NCBI GenBank assembly: GCA_017458005.1
Contig: JAFTGH010000030.1
Span: 1 to 62,194, forward strand
Direction: 5' to 3'
Origin: Prevotella sp.
GTDB taxonomy: Bacteria; Bacteroidota; Bacteroidia; Bacteroidales; Bacteroidaceae
Length of the DNA stretch: 62,194 nucleotides
Below are positions 17,734 to 27,279 of this stretch, piece by piece. The stretch's first letter is position 1. The number at the start of each line of letters is the position of its first letter. A program made the position numbers and the translations under genes. The notes under the pieces are model-generated. The model did not search any database, was not told where the DNA came from, and saw only the letters and a list, made by a program, of their open reading frames with translations.

Positions 17734-18668
17734 CTTACAAACATCTGGTCACCGATCATCTGCTGTACCTCCATTACCAACTGTTCGTCCATCGGTTCAT
17801 TGACATAACTGATATTCTTTAACACATTGTCAGGATTGGCACTACTGAAAAGCGTCGTGGCAATACGAGGATTCATACTGGTAGAGAACTGTATGGCAAG
17901 TTTCTCAATGGGATAGCCCTTTCCCTGACAATATGCAGCTGCCTTGGCACAGGCTTCCTTCAAATCCTTTGGAGCCGGATGCCAGTCAGGGGTTCCTCGT
18001 TGGGAAAGCAATCCCATAGACAACGGAGAGGCATTGATAACTCCCACATGATGCTGTTCAAAGAACCCGAGATAGTCGGCAAGCAAGGTATCATTCAAAC
18101 TGTAATGACAGAAATTAAGGATACTCTCTACTGTTCCTTCTTCACAATGCTCAACAACCCATTTCAGATTCTCGGGCTGCAAGTCAGTGATACCCACATG
18201 ACGCACCACTCCCTCCCGTTTCAGTCCTACCAATACTGGCAAGGTCTCGTCGACAATCTTCTGCAGTCCACCCTCCATGCCTGCCTGAAACTCGATGTCA
18301 TGTACATTAATCAAGTCGATATAGTCAACATTCAACCGTTCCAAGCTCTCATACACGCTCTCTATAGCACGTTTGCCACTGTAATCCCAGGTGTTCACGC
18401 CATCCTTCCCATAGCGCCCGACTTTCGTCGACAAGTAATACTTATCACGAGGAATATCCTTGAGAGCCTTTCCTAATACGGTTTCTGCCTTCAGATGACC
18501 ATAATAGGGAGATACGTCTATGAAGTTAATGCCGTTATCCACTGCCGTATGGACGGCACGGATACCCTCTTCCTCACGGATGGAATGGAACACACCGCCT
18601 AATGACGACGCGCCAAAACCTAGGTTCGACACCCGCATACCAGTCTTTCCAATTTCGTTGTATGTCAT
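17718..18668 (-). CDS. Aldo/keto reductase, probable L-galactose (or L-fucose) 1-dehydrogenase
   Basis: About 316 residues from MTYNEIGKTGMRVSNLGFG. An upstream in-frame ATG at 18701 is rejected because it lies upstream of the -7 box and hence before the transcript start. Barrel and catalytic residues are visible: NFIDVSPYYG (D, Y), STKVGRYG (K) and DLINVHDIE (H). The family includes plant and bacterial L-galactose dehydrogenases and D-threo-aldose dehydrogenases. It is the first gene of the five-gene operon, which fits the first oxidation of the imported sugar to its lactone. Confidence 0.86.
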   Translation of the reverse strand: MTYNEIGKTGMRVSNLGFGASSLGGVFHSIREEEGIRAVHTAVDNGINFIDVSPYYGHLKAETVLGKALKDIPRDKYYLSTKVGRYGKDGVNTWDYSGKRAIESVYESLERLNVDYIDLINVHDIEFQAGMEGGLQKIVDETLPVLVGLKREGVVRHVGITDLQPENLKWVVEHCEEGTVESILNFCHYSLNDTLLADYLGFFEQHHVGVINASPLSMGLLSQRGTPDWHPAPKDLKEACAKAAAYCQGKGYPIEKLAIQFSTSMNPRIATTLFSSANPDNVLKNISYVNEPMDEQLVMEVQQMIGDQMFVRWKNS

Positions 18669-18686
18669 AGTCTTTTCTTTATAGTT

Positions 18687-18721
18687 TTTGCAAAGGTACA
18701 AAAAAAATTTTGTACCTTTGC
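18687..18721. promoter_or_regulatory. Mirror-image divergent promoters in a 14-bp perfect inverted repeat
   Basis: GCAAAGGTACAAAA (18690-18703) and TTTTGTACCTTTGC (18708-18721) are exact inverted copies around AAAA. Each arm is a TACCTTTG -7 box: the left serves the sugar operon on the minus strand, the right the antiporter on the plus strand. TTTG at 18687-18690 is a usable -33 for the plus promoter. The two polymerases cannot bind at once, so the genes may be expressed alternately. Confidence 0.8.
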
Positions 18722-18728
18722 ATTTGAA

Positions 18729-20858
18729 ATGATATATTTAGCATCCTATTTCCCAATTACCAGCCCGACGCTGATTTTCTTCGTCGTGCTTCTGATTATA
18801 TTGTTTGCTCCTATCATCATGGGCAAACTGCGTATTCCGCATATTATTGGGATGGTTTTGGCTGGTGTAATAATTGGTAAATACGGACTGAACATTCTGG
18901 AACGCGACTCCTCTTTTGAGTTGTTTGGGAAGGTTGGACTTTTGTATATCATGTTCCTCGCAGGATTGGAAATGGATTTGGAAAGTGTAAAGAAGAACTC
19001 CAAACGATTCCTGATTTTCGGATTACTCACCTGTCTTGTACCACTTATTATGACCTACTTCATGGCTATGTGGCTACTGGATTATTCCTCTCAGGCCTCC
19101 TTCCTTTTAGGATGTATCATGGCATCGAACACCCTGATAGCCTATCCTATCATTGGACGCTATGGACTGCAACGTCACTCCAGCGTGATGTTGAGTGTGG
19201 GTTCATCCATGCTATCCCTCTTCCTTGCACTGATGATGCTGGCCGCATTAGCTGCCTCATATGGAGAAGATGTGGGCTTTTGGTTCTGGATTCTCTTCCT
19301 GCTGAAATTCTCTTTGTTCTGTGTAGCCAGTGCCTGGCTGATACCCAAGCTTGCCCGATATTTCCTACGCCGTTACTCCGATGCCGTGATGCAGTTTATC
19401 TTCGTTCTTGCGGTGATGTTCCTCAGTGCTGCAGTCTCTGAGGCTATTGGTGTAGAAGGTATCGTAGGCGCATTTCTCTCCGGATTGATTCTCAACCGTT
19501 ATATCCCACATGTATCTCCGTTGATGAACCGTATTGAGTTTATCGGTAACGCTCTCTTCATCCCCTATTTCCTGATTGGAGTGGGTATGCTTATCAATGT
19601 CGGTTCCCTCTTTACAGGGTTGCACATGCTGTGGATTGTGCTGTTGATAGCCTTCTTCGGTACCTTCGGAAAGGCTGTAGCCGCCTACCTGTCGAGTCTG
19701 TTATTCCATCTGCCCCAGTCGGCAGGCAATATGATGTTCGGACTGACGAGTGCTCATGCCGCAGGAGCCATTGCAATGGTCATGGTGGGTATGCGACTGG
19801 AGGTCAGTCCTGGTATCTATCTGGTTAATGACGAGATCCTGAACGGTGTGGTTATCATGATCCTCGTTACCTGTGTCATCAGTACATTTATGACCTCACA
19901 TGCTGCCCAACAGATTATCCTGCAAGAAAAGACACACTTAAAGACGGACGATGCCCAACGGGATGACGAGAAGATATTACTATGTGTGAAATATCCTGAG
20001 ATTGCTCCTCAACTGTTAGAACTTGCTATCATGATGCGTAATAACAGGCTGAACAGGGGACTCGTAGCATTGAATGTCGTCTATGACGATACCAATTCAG
20101 CTGTTAACAGGGAGAAGGGTTTGCGCCTGCTGGAACAGTTACAACAACAGGCAAGTGCCAGTGACGTCAAGATGCAGACACAGGTGCGCCTTGCCTCTAA
20201 TATCGCCAACGGCATCAAACATGCCTTCCGCGAATTTGCCAATTCAGAGATTATCATGGGTATGCATGTCCATACGGAAGTGAACCCTAAGTTCTGGGGT
20301 GACTTCATCCAGAGTCTCTATAACGGACTGAACAGACAGATTATACTGACTCGTTTTGTACAACCCTTGAATACACTACGCCGCATACAAGTAGTAGTCC
20401 CCTCACGTGCGGAATTCGAGCCAGGATTCCATCGCTGGCTGGAACGTCTGGCACGAATGGCAGGCAATCTGGATTGTCGCATCCAGTTCCATGGACGTGA
20501 AGAGAGTATGTCACTCATCAGGGAATATATCAACAACCGACATCCCGGGGTACGTGCAGGATATACTTATATGGCACATTGGAACGAACTGCCTAAACTT
20601 GCGGAGAGTATCAATGACGACCATATGTTTGCCGTCATTACGGCACGTAAAGGTACTATCTCCTACAAGAATGCACTGGAACGACTGCCCAATGAGTTAA
20701 TGCAGCATTTCTCTGGCAAGAATCTGATGATTATCTTCCCTGACCAATATGGTGATGCAAAAGAGAACAGCATGACCTTCACGGAGGCACAACATCAGGA
20801 AGAGAGTAGTATCTATGCTACCATTGCCAGTTGGATCAACAGTCACCGTCCCCTTTAA
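18729..20858 (+). CDS. CPA2-type cation:proton antiporter with C-terminal soluble domain
   Basis: A 709-residue protein. The first about 390 residues form the 12-13 helix Na+(K+)/H+ antiporter domain ([44 protein letters not shown]). The last about 290 residues are soluble and contain [27 protein letters not shown], resembling a universal-stress-protein fold rather than a TrkA-N domain. The start is 8 bases after the -7 box, so the message is almost leaderless. It probably controls pH or sodium; the ion is not readable. Confidence 0.88.
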   Translation: MIYLASYFPITSPTLIFFVVLLIILFAPIIMGKLRIPHIIGMVLAGVIIGKYGLNILERDSSFELFGKVGLLYIMFLAGLEMDLESVKKNSKRFLIFGLLTCLVPLIMTYFMAMWLLDYSSQASFLLGCIMASNTLIAYPIIGRYGLQRHSSVMLSVGSSMLSLFLALMMLAALAASYGEDVGFWFWILFLLKFSLFCVASAWLIPKLARYFLRRYSDAVMQFIFVLAVMFLSAAVSEAIGVEGIVGAFLSGLILNRYIPHVSPLMNRIEFIGNALFIPYFLIGVGMLINVGSLFTGLHMLWIVLLIAFFGTFGKAVAAYLSSLLFHLPQSAGNMMFGLTSAHAAGAIAMVMVGMRLEVSPGIYLVNDEILNGVVIMILVTCVISTFMTSHAAQQIILQEKTHLKTDDAQRDDEKILLCVKYPEIAPQLLELAIMMRNNRLNRGLVALNVVYDDTNSAVNREKGLRLLEQLQQQASASDVKMQTQVRLASNIANGIKHAFREFANSEIIMGMHVHTEVNPKFWGDFIQSLYNGLNRQIILTRFVQPLNTLRRIQVVVPSRAEFEPGFHRWLERLARMAGNLDCRIQFHGREESMSLIREYINNRHPGVRAGYTYMAHWNELPKLAESINDDHMFAVITARKGTISYKNALERLPNELMQHFSGKNLMIIFPDQYGDAKENSMTFTEAQHQEESSIYATIASWINSHRPL

Positions 20859-20871
20859 ATCTATTAAGCCC

Positions 20872-21573
20872 ATGATATCAATCCAAGGAATCAAAAAAAG
20901 TTTCGGCTCTCTCGAAGTTCTGAAAGGCATCGACCTTCACATCGACAAAGGAGAAGTTGTCAGTATTGTTGGACCCAGTGGGGCTGGTAAGACAACACTT
21001 TTACAGATTATCGGTACATTGGATAAACCTGATGCTGGTACTGTCTGTGTCAACGGCATTGACGTTAGTAACCTCAGTAAGAAGAAACTCTCTGATTTCC
21101 GCAACCAGCATATCGGTTTTGTGTTCCAGTTTCACCAGTTGTTACCTGAGTTTACGGCTATTGAGAATATCATGATACCTGCCTATATCGCAGGAGTTCC
21201 ACAACGGGAGGCGAAACAACATGCACAAGAGTTATTGGAATTCATGGGACTAACAGACAGGGCAAGTCATAAGCCTAACGAACTGAGTGGTGGAGAGAAA
21301 CAGCGTGTTGCTGTGGCACGTGCCCTCATTAATCATCCGGCAGTCATCCTTGCCGATGAGCCCAGCGGTTCCCTTGATTCTAAGAACAAGGAGGAGTTAC
21401 ACCAATTGTTCTTCGACCTGCGTGACAAGTTCGGACAAACCTTTGTCATCGTCACACACGACGAACAACTGGCAAATATTACAGACCGTACTATCCATAT
21501 GCGGGATGGACTCTTAGAGACACTAGAAAACCTAGAGCCACTAGATAACCTAGAAACACTAGAACAACTATGA
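20872..21573 (+). CDS. LolD-like ABC transporter ATPase
   Basis: About 233 residues from ATG 20872, 13 bases after the antiporter stop. Walker [10 protein letters not shown], signature LSGGEKQR and Walker [10 protein letters not shown] are intact, and the [25 protein letters not shown] segment is typical of LolD/MacB-type ATPases that drive lipoprotein release or mechanotransmission. The partner permease is not in the window. The C-terminal 18 residues ([18 protein letters not shown]) come from a nine-base CTAGANNNC stutter and look like an added tail. The TGA overlaps the next ATG. Confidence 0.88.
   Translation: MISIQGIKKSFGSLEVLKGIDLHIDKGEVVSIVGPSGAGKTTLLQIIGTLDKPDAGTVCVNGIDVSNLSKKKLSDFRNQHIGFVFQFHQLLPEFTAIENIMIPAYIAGVPQREAKQHAQELLEFMGLTDRASHKPNELSGGEKQRVAVARALINHPAVILADEPSGSLDSKNKEELHQLFFDLRDKFGQTFVIVTHDEQLANITDRTIHMRDGLLETLENLEPLDNLETLEQL
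21513..21570 (+). repeat. CTAGA stutter at the lolD 3' end
   Basis: Seven imperfect copies of a six- to nine-base word around CTAGA (CTAGAAAAC, CTAGAGCCA, CTAGATAAC, CTAGAAACA) run to the stop codon, encoding a Leu-Glu-rich tail. Confidence 0.9.
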
Positions 21574-22193
21574 TCAAACTCGGCGACTATAACACCCTGC
21601 GCATCGTCAAGAGCGTAGACTTTGGTCTCTACCTCGACGGTGGCGATGAAGGCGAGATCCTGCTTCCTTCCCGCTATGTGCCCAAAGGAGTAAGGATTGG
21701 CGATGATATCGAGGTGTTTGTCTACCTCGACCAAGACGAGAAACTCATTGCCACCACCCTAAAACCTCTTGCCAAAGTAGGCGACTTTGCTTGGTTGGAG
21801 TGCGCATGGACCAATGAGTATGGTGCTTTCCTCAACTGGGGACTGATGAAAGACCTGTTCTGTCCTTTCCGAGAGCAGAAGCAACGGATGCAGAAAGGAC
21901 AGCGCTATTACGTCTATGTGATGGAGGACGAGAGGACCCACCGCTTGATGGCAACGGCGAAGGTAGAGCGTTATCAGAAACATAGCGGCTACGAGCAGGC
22001 ACTCGATTTCTCTGAGGAGTTGCTACGCTACCTCAAGGAAAACGGAGGCTTCTGCGACCTGGGCGACAAGAGTCCGTCGGAGGAGATCGCCCATCGTTTC
22101 GGTGTCTCGAAGAAAGTCTATAAAAAAGCAGTCGGCGACCTTTACCGCCGCCGACTGATTACTATCTCTGATGAGGGTATCACCCTCGTTTAG
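21570..22193 (+). CDS. CvfB-like S1-domain RNA-binding protein
   Basis: A 207-residue protein with S1-type strands ([20 protein letters not shown], then [21 protein letters not shown]) and a winged-helix C-terminus ([22 protein letters not shown]). This is the CvfB/YitL arrangement, a regulator that binds RNA; it is shorter than the roughly 280 residues I expect, so one S1 unit seems absent. Its ATG overlaps the lolD stop (ATGA). It converges on asnS with a 4-base overlap of the two stops. Confidence 0.8.
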   Translation: MIKLGDYNTLRIVKSVDFGLYLDGGDEGEILLPSRYVPKGVRIGDDIEVFVYLDQDEKLIATTLKPLAKVGDFAWLECAWTNEYGAFLNWGLMKDLFCPFREQKQRMQKGQRYYVYVMEDERTHRLMATAKVERYQKHSGYEQALDFSEELLRYLKENGGFCDLGDKSPSEEIAHRFGVSKKVYKKAVGDLYRRRLITISDEGITLV

Positions 22194-23629
22194 AACTCTG
22201 CACTCTTCGGGGTACGTGGGAAAGGTATGACGTCACGGATGTTCTGCATACCTGTTACAAAGAGAATCAGACGCTCGAAACCGAGTCCGAAACCAGCATG
22301 TGGACAGGTTCCCCAACGACGGGTATCAATATACCACCACAGGTGGGTCTTATCCATCTGACGACGCTCTATCTCACCCATCAGTTTTTCATAACTTTCC
22401 TCACGGACTGAACCACCGATAATCTCACCAATCTGTGGGAACAGCACGTCTGTACCCTGCATCGTAGGACCAGGAGCAACAGCACCTTTGTAACCTACAG
22501 AACCGCCATCGGCTGTATCAGTGTTCTGTTTCATATAGAACGACTTGAACGCACGTGGATAGTCGGTCATGATAACAGGCTTCTTAAAGTGTTCCTCTAC
22601 GAGATAGCGCTCATGCTCAGAGGCAAGGTCATCACCCCAGTTGCAGGGGAATTCAAACTTCTTACCCTTCTTCATCGCTTCTTGCAGGATATTGATACCC
22701 TCTGTATAAGGCAGGCGCACGAAGGTATCCTTCAACACACCTTCCAAACGTTCAATGAGTGTCTTGTCAATCATCTGGTTGAGGAAGGCAATATCGTCCT
22801 TACAGTTGTCAAGTGCCCAACGGACACAGTATTTGATGAAGTCTTCCTCCAGATCCATCAACTCATCCTGGTCCATGAAGGCAACCTCTGGCTCCACCAT
22901 CCAGAACTCAGCGAGGTGGCGGGGCGTATTAGAGTTCTCCGCACGGAATGTAGGACCGAAGGTATAGATGGCACCCAGTGCCGTAGCACCCAACTCACCC
23001 TCCAACTGTCCTGATACCGTCAGGGATGTCTGCTCTCCGAAGAAGTCATCATCATAGATGATCTTCCCGTTCTCGTCCTTCTTCAGGTCATAGAGATTCT
23101 TGGTGGTTACCTGGAACATGTTTCCTGCTCCCTCGCAGTCACTTGCCGTAATCAGCGGGGTATGGAAATAGAAGAAACCATGCTCATGGAAATAGGTATG
23201 GATTGCCATTGCCATGTTATGGCGGATGCGCATGACAGCACCAAAGGTATTGGTACGAAGACGCATGTGCGCATTCTTACGCATCACCTCAAACGACTGT
23301 CCCTTCTTCTGCATCGGATAGGTGTTGTCACAGGCTCCATAGAGTTCCAGACTGGTAGCCTGGATCTCACTGGTCTGTCCTGCTCCCTGGCTCTCCACCA
23401 AAGTTCCTACGGCACAGATACAAGCACCTGTAGTGATCTGCTTCAGCAATTCCTCATCGAACTTCGTGGGGTCGACGACCACCTGTACATTCTTGATGGT
23501 AGAGCCGTCGTTCAGGGCGATGAAGTCAACAGCCTTACTGCTGCGGTGCGTACGCACCCAGCCCTTCACGCAGACCTCTTTTCCAAAATCCGTACTCTTC
23601 AGTACGTCTACTATCTTTATTCTTTTCAC
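22190..23629 (-). CDS. asnS: Asparaginyl-tRNA synthetase
   Basis: A 479-residue class IIb synthetase that charges tRNA-Asn. The N-terminal OB fold ([25 protein letters not shown]) binds the anticodon. The catalytic core shows [25 protein letters not shown] (motif 2) and [27 protein letters not shown] (motif 3). The start is GTG at 23627-23629, inside a GTAAAA stutter that fills the 26-base gap after the pseudouridine synthase gene and must contain the ribosome-binding region. Confidence 0.97.
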   Translation of the reverse strand: MKRIKIVDVLKSTDFGKEVCVKGWVRTHRSSKAVDFIALNDGSTIKNVQVVVDPTKFDEELLKQITTGACICAVGTLVESQGAGQTSEIQATSLELYGACDNTYPMQKKGQSFEVMRKNAHMRLRTNTFGAVMRIRHNMAMAIHTYFHEHGFFYFHTPLITASDCEGAGNMFQVTTKNLYDLKKDENGKIIYDDDFFGEQTSLTVSGQLEGELGATALGAIYTFGPTFRAENSNTPRHLAEFWMVEPEVAFMDQDELMDLEEDFIKYCVRWALDNCKDDIAFLNQMIDKTLIERLEGVLKDTFVRLPYTEGINILQEAMKKGKKFEFPCNWGDDLASEHERYLVEEHFKKPVIMTDYPRAFKSFYMKQNTDTADGGSVGYKGAVAPGPTMQGTDVLFPQIGEIIGGSVREESYEKLMGEIERRQMDKTHLWWYIDTRRWGTCPHAGFGLGFERLILFVTGMQNIRDVIPFPRTPKSAEF

Positions 23630-23658
23630 TTTTTTACCTTTTTACTTTTTTACCTTTA
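23630..23658 (-). repeat. GTAAAAAAG stutter array in the asnS leader
   Basis: On the minus strand the rluB-like stop codon is followed at once by AGGTAAAAAAGTAAAAAGG and another copy that runs into the asnS GTG. The word family is the one seen between the tRNAs at 10675-10740. Confidence 0.9.
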
Positions 23659-25044
23659 CTCATAGGCACCCATACGCAGGCGGTCAACCTCCTCCTCGGT
23701 GAGGTAACGCCAGTCGCCACGACGCAGGTTCTTCTTGGTCAGTCCTGCAAACTGTACGCGGTCGAGTTTCGTCACCTTATAGCCAAGGCTCTCGAAGATA
23801 CGGCGCACGATGCGGTTCTTGCCAGAGTGGATCTCGATACCCACTTGCTTCTTGTCGTTAGCATCTGCATACTGTACGTCATCTGCCTTGATCTCACCGT
23901 CCTCCAACGTGATACCGTCAGCAATCTGCTGCAAGTCATGGGCGGTCACGTTCTTGTCGAGGTGTACGTGATAGATCTTCTTCTTCAGGAACTTCGGATG
24001 GGTCAGTTTAGAAGCCATGTCACCATCGTTCGTCAGGAGCAGCACACCAGTGGTGTTGCGGTCAAGACGACCAACAGGATAGATACGCTCTGGGCAAGCG
24101 CCCTTCACGAGGTCCATCACCGTCTTACGCTGCTGTGGATCGTCACTGGTCGTCACGTAGTCCTTTGGCTTGTTAAGCAGCACGTAAACCTTCTTCTCTG
24201 GAGTAACAGGAGTGTCGTGGAACTTCACCTCATCAGTGCGGAGCACCTTGGTACCCAACTCGGTAACCACCTCGCCATTCACGGTCACTACACCTGCCTG
24301 GATGAACTCATCAGCCTCACGACGGCTGCATACACCAGCATTGGCAAGGAACTTGTTCAGACGGATGGGCTCGTTGGGATCGTAGTTCTCCTCCTTATAC
24401 TCTATACGCTTCTTGAAACTGTACTTTGCATTGGGATCGTAATCAGCGGTATGCTGGCGATAGCCACGCTGCTTGTTATAGCCACCACGAGGCTGACCAT
24501 AACCACCACGCTGCTGATAACCGCCACGAGGCTGACCATAGCCACCACGCTGCTGATAGCCGCCCTGCTGACGAGGCTGATAGCCACGGGGCTGGTAACC
24601 GCCCTGCTGACGAGGCTGGTATCCACCCTCCTCACCTTCTACCTGCTGGTTATAACGGGGACGATAACCACCCTGTTGGTAGCCGCCACGAGGCTGATAA
24701 CCACCACGGGGCTGGTAGCCGCCCTGCTGATAATTGTTACGAGGACGATAGCCACCCTCGCCATTATTTGGATTGAAACGGGGACGATAACCACCTTGAC
24801 GCTGTGGGGCACCGCCTTGCAGACCGGACCCAAAGCCCTCAGGACGGAAGCCGCCCTCCTCTTGATTCTGACTACGGTTATAACCACCCTGTCCATAAGG
24901 GCGTACCTGTTGATGGATACGTGGACGGGGTGAGCGTCCTGGCTTGTAACCTTGATAACCACTTGTTTGGTTTGAATAGCCCTCACGGCTGCTGTTCTGC
25001 TCTGCGGACTGTTCCTCTGTTTTCTTTTCGTTCTCTAATTCCAT
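23656..25044 (-). CDS. Pseudouridine synthase (RluB/RsuA family) with RGG-like N-terminal tail
   Basis: A 462-residue enzyme. Residues about 226-290 are an S4 RNA-binding domain (IRLNKFLANAGVCSRREADEF). The catalytic domain follows, with the active aspartate in YPVGRLDRNTTGVLLL. It isomerises uridine in rRNA; 23S versus 16S is not decidable but RluB is favoured. Residues about 25-200 are a disordered Gly/Arg/Gln/Tyr-rich stretch of repeated GGYQPRGGYQQ units, resembling RGG RNA-binding tails. It lies upstream of asnS and downstream of purB on the same strand. Confidence 0.92.
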   Translation of the reverse strand: MELENEKKTEEQSAEQNSSREGYSNQTSGYQGYKPGRSPRPRIHQQVRPYGQGGYNRSQNQEEGGFRPEGFGSGLQGGAPQRQGGYRPRFNPNNGEGGYRPRNNYQQGGYQPRGGYQPRGGYQQGGYRPRYNQQVEGEEGGYQPRQQGGYQPRGYQPRQQGGYQQRGGYGQPRGGYQQRGGYGQPRGGYNKQRGYRQHTADYDPNAKYSFKKRIEYKEENYDPNEPIRLNKFLANAGVCSRREADEFIQAGVVTVNGEVVTELGTKVLRTDEVKFHDTPVTPEKKVYVLLNKPKDYVTTSDDPQQRKTVMDLVKGACPERIYPVGRLDRNTTGVLLLTNDGDMASKLTHPKFLKKKIYHVHLDKNVTAHDLQQIADGITLEDGEIKADDVQYADANDKKQVGIEIHSGKNRIVRRIFESLGYKVTKLDRVQFAGLTKKNLRRGDWRYLTEEEVDRLRMGAYE

Positions 25045-25106
25045 AATTTTCTTGTTGATTTTAGTCCGGAAGCCTCACGGCTCCCTTTGTGTTGTTAATA
25101 ATTCAT

Positions 25107-26453
25107 TTAAATTCCAGTATAATTCATTGGCGTGATAGCCATTAATTCTTCTTTCACCTCCTCGCTGACATCAAGTCCCTGGATGAACTCATGAATCAAT
25201 TCGGGAGTCATCTTCTGATTGGTGCGTGTCAGCGCCTTCAGTGCCTCATAGGGATGGGGATATGCCTCACGACGCAGGATGGTCTGGATAGCCTCAGCCA
25301 CCACAGCCCATGTATTGTCGAGGTCCTCCTGTAATTTCTCCTCGTTGAGGATCAGTTTACGCAATCCTTTCAAAGTGCTCTGGATGGCGATGAGGGCATG
25401 TCCCATGGGAACACCCACGTTGCGAAGCACGGTGGAGTCGGTCAGGTCACGCTGCAAACGACTCACAGGCAACTTCTGGGCAAGAAACTGCAGGATGGCA
25501 TTGGCGATGCCAAGGTTGCCCTCCGAGTTCTCGTAGTCAATCGGGTTCACCTTATGTGGCATGGCACTCGACCCTACCTCACCAGCCTTGATCTTCTGCT
25601 TGAAATACTCCATCGAGATATACATCCAGAAGTCACGGTCAAGGTCGATGATGATGGTGTTGATACGGCGCATGGCATCGAAGATAGCACCCAGCCAGTC
25701 GTAATTGGATATCTGGGTGGTCCACTGCTCGCGCTCCAGTCCGAGTTTCTCGCTGACGAACTTGTTGCCGAACTCCCGCCAGTCGTACTGTGGGTAAGCC
25801 ACATGGTGGGCGTTATAGTTACCCGTGGCACCACCAAACTTAGCGGTGATGGGTGTGTCCTTCAAACCGCGCAACTGCTCCTCCAGACGATAGACATACA
25901 CCATCACCTCCTTACCCAAGCGGGTTGGAGAGGCTGGCTGTCCGTGTGTCTTGGCAAGCATCGGCACGTTCTTCCACTGCTCAGCGTAGTCATTCAACTG
26001 CTCGATCAGTTCCTCCACCATCGGATAATACACCTCCTCCAGTGCCTCCTTCACCGAGAGGGGCACACTGGTGTTGTTGATGTCTTGCGAGGTCAGTCCG
26101 AAGTGGATAAACTCCTTGTACTTCTCGAAGTCACCAATCTTGTCGAGTTCCTCCTTGATGAAGTACTCTACAGCCTTCACATCGTGATTAGTCGTCTTCT
26201 CTATCTCCTTCACACGGGCGGCATGCTCCTCCGTGAAGTTCCTGTAGATGTCGCGCAACGGCTCGAAAAGGCTATGGTCGAAGTCCTCCAGTTGTGGCAA
26301 GGGCAACTCACAAAGAGTAATGAAGTATTCTATCTCCACACGCACCCTGTAGCGAATGAGCGCATATTCCGAGAAGTATCCTGCCAACTGCTCTGTCTTA
26401 CTCCTATAACGGCCATCTATAGGCGAGATGGCTGTCAATACGTCTAATTCCAT
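25107..26453 (-). CDS. purB: Adenylosuccinate lyase
   Basis: A 448-residue fumarase/aspartase-superfamily enzyme that removes fumarate from SAICAR and adenylosuccinate in purine synthesis. The signature GSSAMPHKVNPIDYENSEGN and the THGQPASPTRLGKE catalytic-histidine region are intact, and length and sequence match the Escherichia coli-type PurB. It has its own promoter. A GGAGCC/GGCTTCC hairpin follows it at about 25070-25090 before the pseudouridine synthase gene. Confidence 0.97.
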   Translation of the reverse strand: MELDVLTAISPIDGRYRSKTEQLAGYFSEYALIRYRVRVEIEYFITLCELPLPQLEDFDHSLFEPLRDIYRNFTEEHAARVKEIEKTTNHDVKAVEYFIKEELDKIGDFEKYKEFIHFGLTSQDINNTSVPLSVKEALEEVYYPMVEELIEQLNDYAEQWKNVPMLAKTHGQPASPTRLGKEVMVYVYRLEEQLRGLKDTPITAKFGGATGNYNAHHVAYPQYDWREFGNKFVSEKLGLEREQWTTQISNYDWLGAIFDAMRRINTIIIDLDRDFWMYISMEYFKQKIKAGEVGSSAMPHKVNPIDYENSEGNLGIANAILQFLAQKLPVSRLQRDLTDSTVLRNVGVPMGHALIAIQSTLKGLRKLILNEEKLQEDLDNTWAVVAEAIQTILRREAYPHPYEALKALTRTNQKMTPELIHEFIQGLDVSEEVKEELMAITPMNYTGI

Positions 26454-26509
26454 TACTTTCTCTTAAATACCTTATTATAAAATATAGCTATATTCTCTCT
26501 TAGAGACTG

Positions 26510-26541
26510 CAAAGGTACGAAAACCCCTGCAAACCACCAAA
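26510..26541 (-). promoter_or_regulatory. Promoter of purB
   Basis: On the minus strand TTTG (26538-26541), a 20-base spacer and TACCTTTG (26510-26517) match the Bacteroidota consensus, 57 bases before the ATG. No PurR-like or riboswitch structure is apparent. Confidence 0.8.
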
Positions 26542-26603
26542 ATAAAATCAGAAAATTAACAGTCTGTCACATACTACCAAAAAGGTAATACGCTTCATTT
26601 TGC

Positions 26604-27032
26604 TTATCCGTGAGATACCTCTTCTGCCTTGCAACCGTCCAGCAGGTCACGATGGATATGGTGGGAAAGGTCACCACTACCCGGTTTGTAACGCCGTCCT
26701 GCAGGGGTGTAATTGCATTTGAAACCGTTCAGGTGCCTGTCAGCACGGAATTGCCTGGGATCGTCGACACAAACACTCTTCACAGAGATAGAAAAGCGCC
26801 CCAAGTCACCCAGTTTCACCACATAACCTGCCTGTAGGTAATGGCGGACAGAGTCGAACAACTCCTTGACGACCATTCGCACATCAGAGGCTTTGGCACT
26901 ACAACTCTGTTCTATCATGCGCTCTATCTCCTCCAACGTCACATCACCTGATTTCACCGTGTGGGCATAATACTTACCGTAGTTCTTACTACTCTTGATC
27001 TTGTTCTGTATTAATCTGTACTTGACACTCAT
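26604..27032 (-). CDS. HU-family DNA-binding protein
   Basis: A 142-residue protein of the extended HU/IHF-like type common in Bacteroidota. MSVKYRLIQNKIKSSKNYGKYYA opens the fold, TLEEIERMIEQSCSAKASDVRMVVKELFDSV forms the helical dimer core and GYVVKLGDLGRFSISVKS the saddle strands. The tail beyond about residue 100 is a basic extension with GRRYKPGSG. It probably bends or compacts DNA. Upstream of it sits an array of 22-bp dyad repeats that could be its own target. Confidence 0.9.
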   Translation of the reverse strand: MSVKYRLIQNKIKSSKNYGKYYAHTVKSGDVTLEEIERMIEQSCSAKASDVRMVVKELFDSVRHYLQAGYVVKLGDLGRFSISVKSVCVDDPRQFRADRHLNGFKCNYTPAGRRYKPGSGDLSHHIHRDLLDGCKAEEVSHG

Positions 27033-27053
27033 AGTTTGATGGATTTAATGCCG

Positions 27054-27061
27054 CAAAGATA
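27054..27061 (-). promoter_or_regulatory. -7 box of the HU-like gene
   Basis: TATCTTTG on the minus strand, 21 bases before the ATG. No TTTG is found at the normal upstream distance, so activation through the nearby dyad array is possible. Confidence 0.6.
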
Positions 27062-27093
27062 CTAAAAAATCAATGAACTTCCGTCATTATACT

Positions 27094-27202
27094 ATTAAAT
27101 TAAGTGAAATATAAAAGTAAATTCAGTGAATTTAGTAAGTAAATTCAGTAGGTTTACTTAGTAAATTCAGTGAGATTACTCAGTAAATTCAGTGAATTTA
27201 CT
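27094..27202. repeat. 22-bp dyad array A (four good units, one decayed)
   Basis: Units start at 27116, 27138, 27160 and 27182, exactly 22 bases apart. Each is 21 bp: AGTAAATTC, then AGT, then GAATTTACT (small variations), so each is a 9-3-9 inverted repeat with one base between units. A degenerate copy at 27094-27114 matches at 14 of 21 positions. The array lies 84-170 bases upstream of the HU-like start codon and beyond its -7 box. Confidence 0.95.
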
Positions 27203-27228
27203 AAATAAATGACTTGAGGTGTCCGTAT

Positions 27229-27261
27229 AAAAAACCCTCCACACTTTTAAGATGTGAAGGG
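27229..27261 (-). terminator. Terminator of the TolB-like gene
   Basis: On the minus strand a nine-pair stem with one mismatch (27253-27261 with 27235-27243) is followed by six T residues (27229-27234). It ends transcription 19 bases after the coding region. Confidence 0.8.
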
Positions 27262-27279
27262 AATTTGCTTATAGATTTT

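Noticed and set aside
26454-26509. A purine riboswitch in the purB leader
   Set aside because: The 57-base leader is too short and lacks the conserved three-way junction.
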